50,214 bases of DNA, taken from NCBI RefSeq assembly GCF_000364705.1, contig NZ_AQOH01000104.1:1-50214 (forward strand), given 5' to 3'. Within the stretch, counting starts at the first letter, position 1. Each line of letters opens with the position of its first letter. Shown here in pieces: positions 41,673-49,965 of this stretch. The notes under the pieces were generated by a model. The model ran no database searches. It saw only the letters and a program-made list of their open reading frames with translations, and was not told where the DNA came from. The position numbers were made by a program, and so were the translations under genes. The DNA is from Pseudomonas fuscovaginae SE-1 (GTDB lineage Bacteria > Pseudomonadota > Gammaproteobacteria > Pseudomonadales > Pseudomonadaceae).

Positions 41673-44005
41673 GATGCGGCGTCCTTGTCCGTGGTCGCAT
41701 GATGCCGCCCGGCCCAGGGTGCGAGCAGGAAGCTGAAGGCCAGGCCGAGGCTGACCGACAGGCCGAAGTTGCTCACTGCCGGCGTGTTGGAAATCGCCAG
41801 CAGGCCGAACGACAGCCAGGTGGTCAGCGCGGCCAGCAGGGTGCCGAGCAGGCTGACCGCCGCGCCGCCGATCTGTTCGCGCATGAGGATCGCGTAGTCG
41901 ACGCTGATGGCCGTGACCAGCAGCAGGCCGAACAGGCTGAACAGGGTCAGCGGTTGCCCCAGCCAGCCGAGGCTGGCCAGGCTGCAGAGCGCCGCCAGCA
42001 AGGGCAGGGAGACGATGCGCAAAGCGCCGCCGAGACCGAATGGCAGGATCAGCAACAACACGATCAGCACGCAGGACGCGAGCTTCAGTTGCGCCGCACT
42101 GATCTGCGTGGCGGCGAATACCTTGTTCAGGTCACCGAGACGATCCACCAACTGCACGCCCGGCAGGTCCAGCGCCTGGATGCGCAGCAGCTCGGCGTTG
42201 TTCAGGCCCTGCAGACTGACCATGCCGGCCACGCCATCGGCGTACGGGCCGAGCCAGAGCACCCGCCAGGGTTCGCCGAGGGGACCGGCCAGGGCGCTGT
42301 CGATATCCTCGATCGGCAGGGCCTGGAGTTCGGCCAGTTCCTGCTGCAGGGCCGCCAGTGGGACGCCGAGGTCGAGCAGCGGTTGCCAGTGTTGCGGCAA
42401 TTGCTGGAGCGCGTCACGCAGGCGCTGCTGCTCGCTGGGCAGGCTGACCAGTTGGTTCAGCGACAGGTAGCCTTGCAGCTTGTCCAGGCTGACCAGTTGC
42501 CCGAGACGCTTGCCCAGCGCGGCCTGGCGTTCCAGCAGTTGCTGTTGGTCGGCGGCGCGGACCAGGAAGAACTGGCTGGTCGGCTGGTAGCCGGTGATTC
42601 GCGCAATGGCCTGGGCCTCGGCCTGCAATTGCGGCGGCGCGCCGACCCACTGGCGGATATCGTTTTTCGTGCCCAGTTGCCACAGGCCCCCGGCGCAGAA
42701 TAACAGCAACAGGCCCAGCAGCACTGGGCTGCCGAGTTTCCGCAGCAGCTTCTCGCGCAGCGCCAGCAAGGCCTCGCAGGCCTTGAGCGGCCACTGCGCC
42801 GGGCGCAGGTCGGCCCCCTTGAGCAGCGCCGGGAGCAGGCACACTGCGGTCAGGTAGGCACCAAGCAGGCCGGCGGCGGAAAACACCGCGATCTGGGTCA
42901 GTGCCGGGAAGGGTGTCCAGGCCAGGGCCAGGTAGCCGATGCAGCTGGTGGCCAGGCTCAGGCTCAGGCCGGACAAGGTCACGCGCAGGGCCGGCCAACT
43001 GTGCCAAGGCTTGAGGCTCCAGCTCTTGGACAGGTAGTGCAGCGGGTAGTCCACCGCTACGCCGATCAGGCTGGAGCCGAGGACCAGCGTCATCACGTGC
43101 ATGTGACCGAAAAACGCCACGCAGGCCACGGCGCCGAACAGCATGCCCACCAGCACTGGCAGGAACGCCAGCAGCACCCGCCAACGACGGAACGCCAGCA
43201 GCAACAGCAGGAGAATGCCCAGGGTGGCGCCGCCACCGACCCAGGTGATTTCCCGGCTCGCCTGTCGCTGGCCGCTGGCGGCGTAGAGCAGGCCACTGGC
43301 GGCCAGCAGTTGCACGTCGGCCTGGCTGGCTTGCTCGCGGCTCTGCTGGAGCAGTTCGGCCACCTGCAGCGGCAGTTTCATGTCGAAGGCATTGCCGGTG
43401 GTGCGGGCCCGCAGCAGTACCCAGCTCTTGCCGTCGGCGTCGGCCACCAGGGCGCCGCTACCGATATCCAACTGCACCGCGCCACGTTGTGGCTGGCTGT
43501 TCTGGATGCGCCCGGTCAGACCGAGCCAGTCGTCCTGGCTCGGCACCAGGCTGAAGCCGGCGAACGGGTCGAACAGGGTTTGTACCCGTTGCTGGATGAA
43601 GGCCGCCGGGTTGTCGATCAACTGCCGGCGGTCTTTCGCCGAGAGCATCGCCAGGCGGCCGCGCAGCAGTTGCTCGCGCAGGGCGGGCAGGTCGGCCTGC
43701 AGGTCCCACCGGACCGTTTCGAACAGACCGCTGGCCTGCCAGCGCTCACCCAACTGGCGAGCCATGGCGATGGCCCGCTGGCGATCGGCATGGCCGACCA
43801 GCACCAGTATCTCCCGGTTCAGCGGTTCCTGCATGCGCTGTTCGGCCTTGAGGTCCAGCGCATCGGGCGAGGAGCCCGGCACCAGTTCCATCAGGTTCGC
43901 CGACAGCGGCGCGCCGTGCCGCCACTGCCAGCCGGCCAGTGCGAGCACCGCCAGCAGCAGGACCAGGAACAGGCGCGGCAGCAGGCGTTCACTCGGCAAA
44001 GTCAT
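41666..44005 (-). CDS. apeM: MMPL/RND-family exporter (ApeM-like)
   Basis: An inner-membrane RND-superfamily protein of 779 residues made of two repeats. Each has one helix, a large periplasmic domain and five more helices (first block about 250-420, second about 640-770). GSSLIGVAVDYPLHYL and VTAISVDYAILMRE hold the conserved GxxxDY proton-path aspartates. MMPL proteins in aryl polyene operons are thought to extract the polyene lipid from the inner membrane and pass it to the LolA-like carrier encoded just upstream. The gene overlaps the carrier by 17 bases. Confidence 0.92.
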   Translation of the reverse strand: MTLPSERLLPRLFLVLLLAVLALAGWQWRHGAPLSANLMELVPGSSPDALDLKAEQRMQEPLNREILVLVGHADRQRAIAMARQLGERWQASGLFETVRWDLQADLPALREQLLRGRLAMLSAKDRRQLIDNPAAFIQQRVQTLFDPFAGFSLVPSQDDWLGLTGRIQNSQPQRGAVQLDIGSGALVADADGKSWVLLRARTTGNAFDMKLPLQVAELLQQSREQASQADVQLLAASGLLYAASGQRQASREITWVGGGATLGILLLLLLAFRRWRVLLAFLPVLVGMLFGAVACVAFFGHMHVMTLVLGSSLIGVAVDYPLHYLSKSWSLKPWHSWPALRVTLSGLSLSLATSCIGYLALAWTPFPALTQIAVFSAAGLLGAYLTAVCLLPALLKGADLRPAQWPLKACEALLALREKLLRKLGSPVLLGLLLLFCAGGLWQLGTKNDIRQWVGAPPQLQAEAQAIARITGYQPTSQFFLVRAADQQQLLERQAALGKRLGQLVSLDKLQGYLSLNQLVSLPSEQQRLRDALQQLPQHWQPLLDLGVPLAALQQELAELQALPIEDIDSALAGPLGEPWRVLWLGPYADGVAGMVSLQGLNNAELLRIQALDLPGVQLVDRLGDLNKVFAATQISAAQLKLASCVLIVLLLILPFGLGGALRIVSLPLLAALCSLASLGWLGQPLTLFSLFGLLLVTAISVDYAILMREQIGGAAVSLLGTLLAALTTWLSFGLLAISNTPAVSNFGLSVSLGLAFSFLLAPWAGRHHATTDKDAASC

Positions 44006-44693
44006 GTTGCTCCGCTTCGCTCAAGGGTTGGTCCGCGGTGCTGTCCTGCATGCGCAGGACGGTGCTGTCGCCCTGGGTTTCCAGCAGCTCGATGCGTTGC
44101 ACCAGAGCGCCGCCGTCGATGTCGATGCGGGTGAAGATCTGCTTGAGCAGTACCGAGCGTGGTGTCAGGGTCAGCTTCCAGTCGTTCGCCTGGCCTTGCA
44201 GTTGCAACTCGAAGTCCCGTTGCAGGCCACTGCTGTCGCCTTGCAGCACGGCGATGAACAGGCGGTTCTGTTCGGCCCCGGCGCTCTTGTTCGGGACCAT
44301 CTGCCAGCCGCTGCCATCGCGTCGGGCGATGCCTTTGGCGGTGATGCGGTAGTCCTGTTGCAATGGGGCCTTGAGCAGCCAGAGCAGGCCATGGTCCTTG
44401 GCCAGCACGAAAGTGCCCTTGCTGGTCAGCGGCTGTGGCAGGGCGCGCAGGTGTTTTTCCTGGATGAAACTGCCGTGGATCACCGACGGCCTGGCCAACT
44501 GTTCGCTCAGTTGTTGCAGGTCGAAGGCCGCCGCCTTCCCGGAAAGTCCCAGGCACAACACCAGCAGCAGACCACGCACGCCCCCTGTAGGGGCCGGCTT
44601 GCTGGCGATGAGGCCTTTGAGCCTTGCAGCGATCCTGCGGGTGCTATCGCCAGCAAGCCGGCTCCCGCAGGACAGAGGTGTGATGAAGTTCAT
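43989..44693 (-). CDS. apeL: LolA-like periplasmic lipid carrier (ApeL-like) with REP-derived leader
   Basis: The 234-residue product would shuttle the aryl polyene lipid across the periplasm. The LolA fold is indicated by VIHGSFIQEKHLRAL, GTFVLAKDHGLLWLL and FELQLQGQANDWKLTLTP. ATG 44693 overlaps the thioesterase stop (ATGA) and has AAAAGG upstream. The N-terminus is odd: MNFITPLS is followed by about 29 residues encoded by a REP doublet (44584-44671), and only then by the hydrophobic signal core VRGLLLVLCLGL and AAAF. The reading frame stays open through the repeat. An internal GTG at 44576-44578 has AGGGGG close to it and might serve as an alternative start. Confidence 0.85.
   Translation of the reverse strand: MNFITPLSCGSRLAGDSTRRIAARLKGLIASKPAPTGGVRGLLLVLCLGLSGKAAAFDLQQLSEQLARPSVIHGSFIQEKHLRALPQPLTSKGTFVLAKDHGLLWLLKAPLQQDYRITAKGIARRDGSGWQMVPNKSAGAEQNRLFIAVLQGDSSGLQRDFELQLQGQANDWKLTLTPRSVLLKQIFTRIDIDGGALVQRIELLETQGDSTVLRMQDSTADQPLSEAEQHDFAE
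44584..44671. repeat. REP doublet inside the LolA-like gene
   Basis: Two inverted arms of 26 bp (44584-44609 and 44646-44671) match except for a few bases near one end. The shared core is CCGGCTTGCTGGCGAT, a Pseudomonas REP family different from the one at 18-150. A 36-bp spacer separates the arms. The whole doublet lies within codons about 8-37 of the carrier gene. Confidence 0.9.
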
Positions 44694-45115
44694 GCGAGCA
44701 CCTTTTCGACCGCGTCGACGAAAACCCTGGGCGAGGCCAGTTGCATCTCGCGGCTTTCGATATGCACGGCGACCTGCACCGTGCTGGCACGGGTCAGGCG
44801 CTCGCCGCTGGCGAGGTCGGTGATCAGGTAGTTCACCTTCAGGCGGTTTTCCCACTCCACCAGGTCGGCCCGGACATTGATCCGCTGGCCGAACACCGCG
44901 CCGCGCACATAGCGCAGTTGCAGGTCGATCACCGGCCAGGCGTAGCCGGACTCGCGCATCTGCACGTAGTTGTGGCCGATATGGTCCAGCAGCGCGCAGC
45001 GGGCGACTTCCAGGTACTTCACGTAGTGGCCGTGCCAGACCACGTGCAAGGTATCGACATCGAAGAACGGCACGAGGATCTCCGTATCGACGTGCAGCAC
45101 GCCACGACTACGCAT
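44690..45115 (-). CDS. apeK: 4HBT-type acyl thioesterase (ApeK-like)
   Basis: A 141-residue hot-dog thioesterase similar to YbgC-type enzymes. The signature FFDVDTLHVVWHGHYVKYLE places the catalytic Asp at D21, followed by VVWH as in the family. It may release or proofread aryl-polyenoyl chains from the carrier protein. The start ATG 45115 overlaps the ammonia-lyase end by 8 bases, and the stop overlaps the LolA-like gene (ATGA). Confidence 0.88.
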   Translation of the reverse strand: MRSRGVLHVDTEILVPFFDVDTLHVVWHGHYVKYLEVARCALLDHIGHNYVQMRESGYAWPVIDLQLRYVRGAVFGQRINVRADLVEWENRLKVNYLITDLASGERLTRASTVQVAVHIESREMQLASPRVFVDAVEKVLA

Positions 45116-46652
45116 GCAGCCTCCAGTGTTGTTCGCCGATGCGTTGCAGGCACAGGCGCAGTTCGGTTTCCAGGGCACGGTCCTCGATCAGCGGCGGGAA
45201 GTCCCGGGCCAGTTCTTCCTGCATCACCGCCAGTGCTGGCGGCAATGGGCGGGCGTCGGCTTCCCGGCTGCGCAGCCAGACACCCTGGTTGGCGGCCAGC
45301 AGCGTGGCGGCGGCAACCTGTTCGGTCAGCTCCAGCACGCGAATGGCGTCGCGGGCGGCGATGGTGCCCATGCTGACCTTATCCTGGTTGTGGCATTCGG
45401 TTGAACGCGAAAACACGCTCGCCGGCAGGGTGTTTTTCAGCGCCTCGGCGGTCCAGGCACTGGCACCGATCTGCACGGCCTTGAAACCGTGGTTGAGCAT
45501 GGCGCGTTCGCTGCTCGAGCCGGAGAGGTTGCTCGGCAGGCCGTGGTTGTAGCGCACGTCCACCAGCAGGGCGAGCTGGCGGTCCAGCAGGTCGGCGACG
45601 TTGGCCACCAGGTTCTTCAGGCTGTCCATGGCGAAGGCGATATGCCCGCCGTAGAAGTGCCCGCCGTGCAGGACGCGTTCCTGCTCGGCGTCGATGATCG
45701 GGTTGTCGTTTGCGCTGTTCAGTTCGGTCTCGATGAAACCGCGCAGCCAGCCCAGGCTGTCGGCCAATACGCCGAGCACATGCGGCGCGCAACGCAACGA
45801 GTAGCGATCCTGCAGGCGATGCAGCGGCGCGGTCGGCGCGTCGATGGCCAGGTCCTGGCGCAGCCAGGCGGCGACCTGCATCTGGCCCGGGTGTGGCTTG
45901 GCGGCGAACAGGCGCTCGTCGAAGTGCTCCGGGTTGCCCTGCAGCGCGACGACGTTCAGCGCGGTGATGCGGGTTGCCAGGCGCAGCAGGTAGTCGGCGC
46001 GGGCGAAGGCCAGGCAGGCCAGGCCGGTCATCACCGCGGTGCCGTTCATCAGCGCCAGGGCTTCCTTGGGCCGCAGGACCAGCGGCTCCCAACCCAGTTC
46101 GCGATGCACGTCGGCGGCCTGGCGGCGCTCGCCACGGAACAGCACTTCGCGTTCGCCGGACAGGGTCGCGGCCACATAGGACAGGGGGGTGAGGTCGCCG
46201 CTGGCGCCGACCGAGCCCTCCTCGGGGATCAGCGGCAGGATGTCCTGGTCGAGAAACGCCTGCAGGCGTTCCAGCAGTTCCACCCGCACCCCGGAAACCC
46301 CGTGGCACAGCGACTGCAGGCGCGCGGCGAGCACGGCGCGGGTGGCCTGCGGGTCGAGCAGCTTGCCCAGGCCGCAGCCGTGGAAGGTGTAGAGATGACG
46401 TGGCAGCGCCTCGACATGCTGCAGCGGCACCGCCACCACGCAGGAGTCGCCGTAGCCGGTGGTGACGCCATAGATCACGCCTTCCTTGTCCAGCAACGAA
46501 TCCAGGAACTGTGCGCCCTTGGCGATGCGCTGGCGGTAGGCCGGGTCGTCTTGCAGTTGCGTCGGCACCTGACGGTTGGCCAGGGCCAGCACGTCCTCGA
46601 TGCGCAGCGGGAGTTCGCCGAAGGTTACCGGCTCAAGCGGATGCGTTGTCAT
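45108..46652 (-). CDS. Aromatic amino acid ammonia-lyase (HAL/PAL/TAL family)
   Basis: The 514-residue enzyme eliminates ammonia from an aromatic amino acid to give an arylacrylate. The MIO cofactor triad A150-S151-G152 is in GSVGASGDLTPLSY, and catalytic Y61 is in YGVTTGYG. The pair that sets substrate choice, aligned by eye to His89-Leu90 of Rhodobacter TAL, reads F90-H91 (YTFHGCG). Other family segments are NGTAVMTG, QDRYSLRCAPHVLG and NSANDNPIID. In this operon it most likely supplies cinnamate or 4-coumarate as starter for the adjacent AMP-ligase rather than degrading histidine; no hut genes are near. Confidence 0.92.
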   Translation of the reverse strand: MTTHPLEPVTFGELPLRIEDVLALANRQVPTQLQDDPAYRQRIAKGAQFLDSLLDKEGVIYGVTTGYGDSCVVAVPLQHVEALPRHLYTFHGCGLGKLLDPQATRAVLAARLQSLCHGVSGVRVELLERLQAFLDQDILPLIPEEGSVGASGDLTPLSYVAATLSGEREVLFRGERRQAADVHRELGWEPLVLRPKEALALMNGTAVMTGLACLAFARADYLLRLATRITALNVVALQGNPEHFDERLFAAKPHPGQMQVAAWLRQDLAIDAPTAPLHRLQDRYSLRCAPHVLGVLADSLGWLRGFIETELNSANDNPIIDAEQERVLHGGHFYGGHIAFAMDSLKNLVANVADLLDRQLALLVDVRYNHGLPSNLSGSSSERAMLNHGFKAVQIGASAWTAEALKNTLPASVFSRSTECHNQDKVSMGTIAARDAIRVLELTEQVAAATLLAANQGVWLRSREADARPLPPALAVMQEELARDFPPLIEDRALETELRLCLQRIGEQHWRLHA

Positions 46653-47571
46653 CGGTCTTCCAGAAAGGGTAGAAATTGAACCATTGTTGGGGCGCTTGCA
46701 GGCAGTACTGGCCCAGGCGCTCGGCATAGCGGGCGGTCCACTGGGCGATGACTTGCTCGCGATCGCCGCGCTTCCACTGCACGGCTTCGGCGAAGGGTTC
46801 GAGGGTGACGTGATAACGCCCCTCGAGCTTCAGGCAGAACAGCAGGTTGACCGGGCATTTGAGCAGCCCGGCCAGCAACCAGGGGCCTTGCGGAAATGCC
46901 GCGTCGTGGCCGAGGAAGTTCACCCGCACATTGCGCCCGCCATGCAGCGGGACGCGGTCGCCGGCAATCGCCAGCCACTCGCCGCGGTCCAGGCGCTGGC
47001 TCAGTTGCAGCATGATCGCCGGGTCCAGCTCGCTGACCTGGATCAGCCGCAGGTTGGTCGCCCCGGACTCGCCCAGCAGGCGATTGAACCGCTCGGCGTG
47101 CTTGGTGTGCACCAGCACGTTCATGGTGACCTTTTCACCCAGTTCGGCCAGGGCGCGGCAAACTTCCAGGTTGCCCAGATGGGCACCCACCAGCATCTGG
47201 CCGCGCTCGCCGCGCAGTTGGTCGCGTAGCCGGGCCGGGTCGATGATGTTGATCTGGTCGATGCCCAGTTTGCCGTTCCACACGTCGAGCTTGTCCAGCA
47301 GTGCATCGGCGAAAGCCATGAACTGGCGGAAGACTTTCAACCGTGTCGGCTGCAGCGCGCTCTGGCCGCTCCACGCGGCCAGGTGCTGCTGGTATTGCCA
47401 GGCACTCTGCCGGGCGCTGCGGCCGAACAGGAAAAAGTACAGGACGATGCCGTGCAGCACCGGGCTGAGCATTCTTCGACCGAGCACCCGCACGCCGAAG
47501 GCGGTGAGTTTCATCAGCCAGAAGCTGCCGCGCTCCTGGTGGTCGGCCCAGTGTTTCTGCGTGTCGCTCAT
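46633..47571 (-). CDS. LpxL/HtrB-like lysophospholipid acyltransferase
   Basis: A 312-residue membrane-associated acyltransferase with the HX4E motif at H131-LGNL-E136, an N-terminal hydrophobic segment (about 36-50) and WFNFYPFW near the C-terminus, as in lipid A late acyltransferases. In aryl polyene systems this activity is thought to join the polyene acid to its lipid anchor. With the GT2 gene just upstream it corresponds to the ApeJ function, which I recall as one two-domain protein in E. coli. It overlaps both neighbours (4 and 20 bases). Confidence 0.88.
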   Translation of the reverse strand: MSDTQKHWADHQERGSFWLMKLTAFGVRVLGRRMLSPVLHGIVLYFFLFGRSARQSAWQYQQHLAAWSGQSALQPTRLKVFRQFMAFADALLDKLDVWNGKLGIDQINIIDPARLRDQLRGERGQMLVGAHLGNLEVCRALAELGEKVTMNVLVHTKHAERFNRLLGESGATNLRLIQVSELDPAIMLQLSQRLDRGEWLAIAGDRVPLHGGRNVRVNFLGHDAAFPQGPWLLAGLLKCPVNLLFCLKLEGRYHVTLEPFAEAVQWKRGDREQVIAQWTARYAERLGQYCLQAPQQWFNFYPFWKTDDNASA

Positions 47572-48302
47572 GCCCGCCACCGTCGCCAGAGGATGCTTGG
47601 CAGGCGCAGCAACATGCCGAAGAACAGCCGGGTGTGCATGCTCGAAATCAGCGCGTTGTCATGGAACGGGCGGAAGTGCGACAGGCCGTCCTGGGGGTAG
47701 TGAACCCGGGTCGGCAGCCAGCGCATGGGCTGGTTGCGCCAGGCCAGGCGCACGAGGATTTCCGGATCGAAGTCCATGCGCCTGCCGACCCGGGCGCTGT
47801 CGATCAGCGCCAACACCGGTGGCAGCGGGTAGACGCGGAAACCGCACATGGAGTCGGGGATCTGCAGCGACAGGCTGTTGATCCACACCCACACATGGGT
47901 CAGGTAGCGGGCATAGAGGCGGCCCTTGGGCACGCTTTCGTCATATTGCGGATAGCCGCAGATCAGCGCTTCGGGATGCTGACGGGAGGTCTCGAGGAAG
48001 GTCGCGACGTCCTGCAGGTCGTGCTGGCCGTCGGCGTCCACCTGCAGGGCGTGGCTGAAGCCGCGCCGCGAGGCTTCACGCAGGCCGGCCATGACCGCGC
48101 CGCCCTTGCCCTGGTTGACCGGCAGCTTGACCAGGAAGGTGTTCTCGCCTTCGGCCAGGTGTTCCAGCACCGTGGCGCAGGCCGGGCTGCTGGCGTCGTC
48201 CACCAGCACGCAGGGCAGGCCGGCGGCCAGCAGGGCTTCGACCACCGCCGGTACGGCGGTCTCGTGGTTGTATACCGGAATCACCGCACACGGCTTATGC
48301 AT
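47568..48302 (-). CDS. Family 2 glycosyltransferase
   Basis: A 244-residue GT2 enzyme of the dolichol-phosphate-mannose-synthase-like group, with AVIPVYNHE at the N-terminus, LVDDASSP, the QVDADGQHD metal-binding segment and GFRVYPL. It has no clear membrane helix. ATG 48302 overlaps the ligase stop by 8 bases; an upstream in-frame ATG at 48362 lies in the ligase gene. It probably glycosylates the lipid or polyene end of the aryl polyene product. Confidence 0.88.
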   Translation of the reverse strand: MHKPCAVIPVYNHETAVPAVVEALLAAGLPCVLVDDASSPACATVLEHLAEGENTFLVKLPVNQGKGGAVMAGLREASRRGFSHALQVDADGQHDLQDVATFLETSRQHPEALICGYPQYDESVPKGRLYARYLTHVWVWINSLSLQIPDSMCGFRVYPLPPVLALIDSARVGRRMDFDPEILVRLAWRNQPMRWLPTRVHYPQDGLSHFRPFHDNALISSMHTRLFFGMLLRLPSILWRRWRA

Positions 48303-49965
48303 GCGCGGCCTCCAGCACGATGCGGCCGCTGGAGCAGGCCGCCTCGCCATTGCGGAAGGCAAAGTAGAGCTTGCCGCGTTCCCGGTCGAAGCGCAGGCTC
48401 AGCTCGATCCGGTCGCCCGGGCGTACCAGTTGCTGGAACTTGAGCACTTCCATGCCGGCGAATGTCGCCGGCAGTTCAAGCCGTTCGCGACCGAGTTCCA
48501 GGGCCCAGTCCACCTGCACCACGCCGGGTAGCACCGGCGTGACCGGGAAATGCCCGCTGAAGTAGGCGAGATCCGGCGGGACGGCCAGTTGCAGCAGCCA
48601 TTCACCGTCCGTCTCGCTTTGCCCGAGCACTTCCGGCGCTTTCGGCCGCGGAGCCTGCAACAGCGCCTGGACCTCGTTCTGTGGCAGCTTGCCCTGGGCG
48701 TTGAGCGGCAGTTGCCGCAGCAAGCGCCAGCGCCGTGGCAGGGCCAGGGCCTCGCAGTGCCCGAGCAGGTATTGGCGCAGGGCGTCGGTCAGGGCGCGCC
48801 GCCCCTGGTTGCGCAGGGCATGCAGGCCCTGGCCGGAGAGCACCAGCAAGGCACCGAGGTAGGCGCGATTTTCCTGGACCACGCCCAGCCGCGCCTCGGC
48901 GACCCACGGGTGTTCCAGCAGCGCCTGTTCGAGCATTGGCAGCGAGATGCGCTTTTCCTCCAGCTTGACGATGCGGTCGAGCCGGCCGAGCAGTTCGAAG
49001 CGGCCATCGGCCTCGAAGCGCGCCGCGTCCGCGGTCTGCTCGACATGGCCTTCGGGCAGGTATGGCGAGGCGACCTGCAAGGCACCGTCGGCATCCTGGC
49101 TCAGGCACACATCGGCGAAGGGACGCCACAGACGATCGCCCTGGCGCCAGGCGATGCCGCCGGTCTCCGAACTGCCGAGGATTTCCGTCGGCCATTGTCC
49201 CAGGCGTTGCCGCAGGCTGTCGGCCGCCTCTTGCGGCAGGGCACCGCCCGAGGAGAACACCTGGCGCACCGCGCTCAGCGCCGGCCAGTCGAGGTTGTCG
49301 CCCATGCGTTTGAGCAGCGCGGGGCTGGCGACCCAGGCGAACTGCGGGTGTTCGCGGCTGCTGCGTTGCAGATCCTCGGGGAACGCCAGTTGCCGGCGCA
49401 CGAAGGTGCGCCCGGCACACAGCGGCCAGAGCACGCGGAACAGCAGGCCATAGATGTGCTGGGCCGCGACGCTGCCGATGATGCGGGCCTGGCCCAGGTC
49501 GGCTCCCCACAACTGTTCCAGTGCAAGCACTTCGTTGGCCAGTTGGCGCAGGCTTTTCTCGATGAGCTTGGGCTCGCCGCTGGAGCCGGAGGTGCACAGG
49601 CTCAGGCGGCATTGGTCGAGGTCCAAGGTGGCCGGTTCCAGGGGGGCGGCGCTCAGGTCAGCGAGATCGGCGCTGTCAGTCAGCCAGAGATCGACCCGGG
49701 CCGCCCAGCGTTGGCGGGTCTGGTCCTGCAGGTCGGGCAACAGCAGCACGGCCACGCCGGCGCGCCAGGCGCCGAGCAGGGCGACCGCCAGTTCACCGGC
49801 GTCTTCCAGGTGCAACGCCAGGCACTGCACGTGCTGCTCGCGCAGTGCCGCGGCCAGGCCCAGGGCGCGCCGGCACAGTTGCGCGTGGTCCAGCGGCGGA
49901 TCGATTGTCACGGCACGCCCGGCGTGCATCCCGAGCAGCAACTGCTCAAGGCTTATCCAATTCAT
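48295..49965 (-). CDS. AMP-dependent ligase fused to FabZ-like dehydratase (ApeH-ApeI fusion)
   Basis: The 556-residue protein has two parts. Residues 1 to about 435 form an adenylating ligase that should load an aryl acid onto an acyl carrier protein: the P-loop [11 protein letters not shown] (about 123-133), [31 protein letters not shown] and the A10 lysine K426 (NAQGK). Residues about 440-556 form a hot-dog dehydratase with the FabZ-type [14 protein letters not shown] (H472). In E. coli these are separate proteins, ApeH and ApeI. ATG 49965 overlaps the upstream gene (ATGA). Confidence 0.9.
   Translation of the reverse strand: MNWISLEQLLLGMHAGRAVTIDPPLDHAQLCRRALGLAAALREQHVQCLALHLEDAGELAVALLGAWRAGVAVLLLPDLQDQTRQRWAARVDLWLTDSADLADLSAAPLEPATLDLDQCRLSLCTSGSSGEPKLIEKSLRQLANEVLALEQLWGADLGQARIIGSVAAQHIYGLLFRVLWPLCAGRTFVRRQLAFPEDLQRSSREHPQFAWVASPALLKRMGDNLDWPALSAVRQVFSSGGALPQEAADSLRQRLGQWPTEILGSSETGGIAWRQGDRLWRPFADVCLSQDADGALQVASPYLPEGHVEQTADAARFEADGRFELLGRLDRIVKLEEKRISLPMLEQALLEHPWVAEARLGVVQENRAYLGALLVLSGQGLHALRNQGRRALTDALRQYLLGHCEALALPRRWRLLRQLPLNAQGKLPQNEVQALLQAPRPKAPEVLGQSETDGEWLLQLAVPPDLAYFSGHFPVTPVLPGVVQVDWALELGRERLELPATFAGMEVLKFQQLVRPGDRIELSLRFDRERGKLYFAFRNGEAACSSGRIVLEAAHA

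Noticed and set aside
45108..46652. Calling the lyase a histidine-degradation enzyme (HutH)
   Set aside because: No hutU, hutI or hutG neighbours; the gene overlaps aryl polyene genes on both sides and the selectivity pair differs from that expected.
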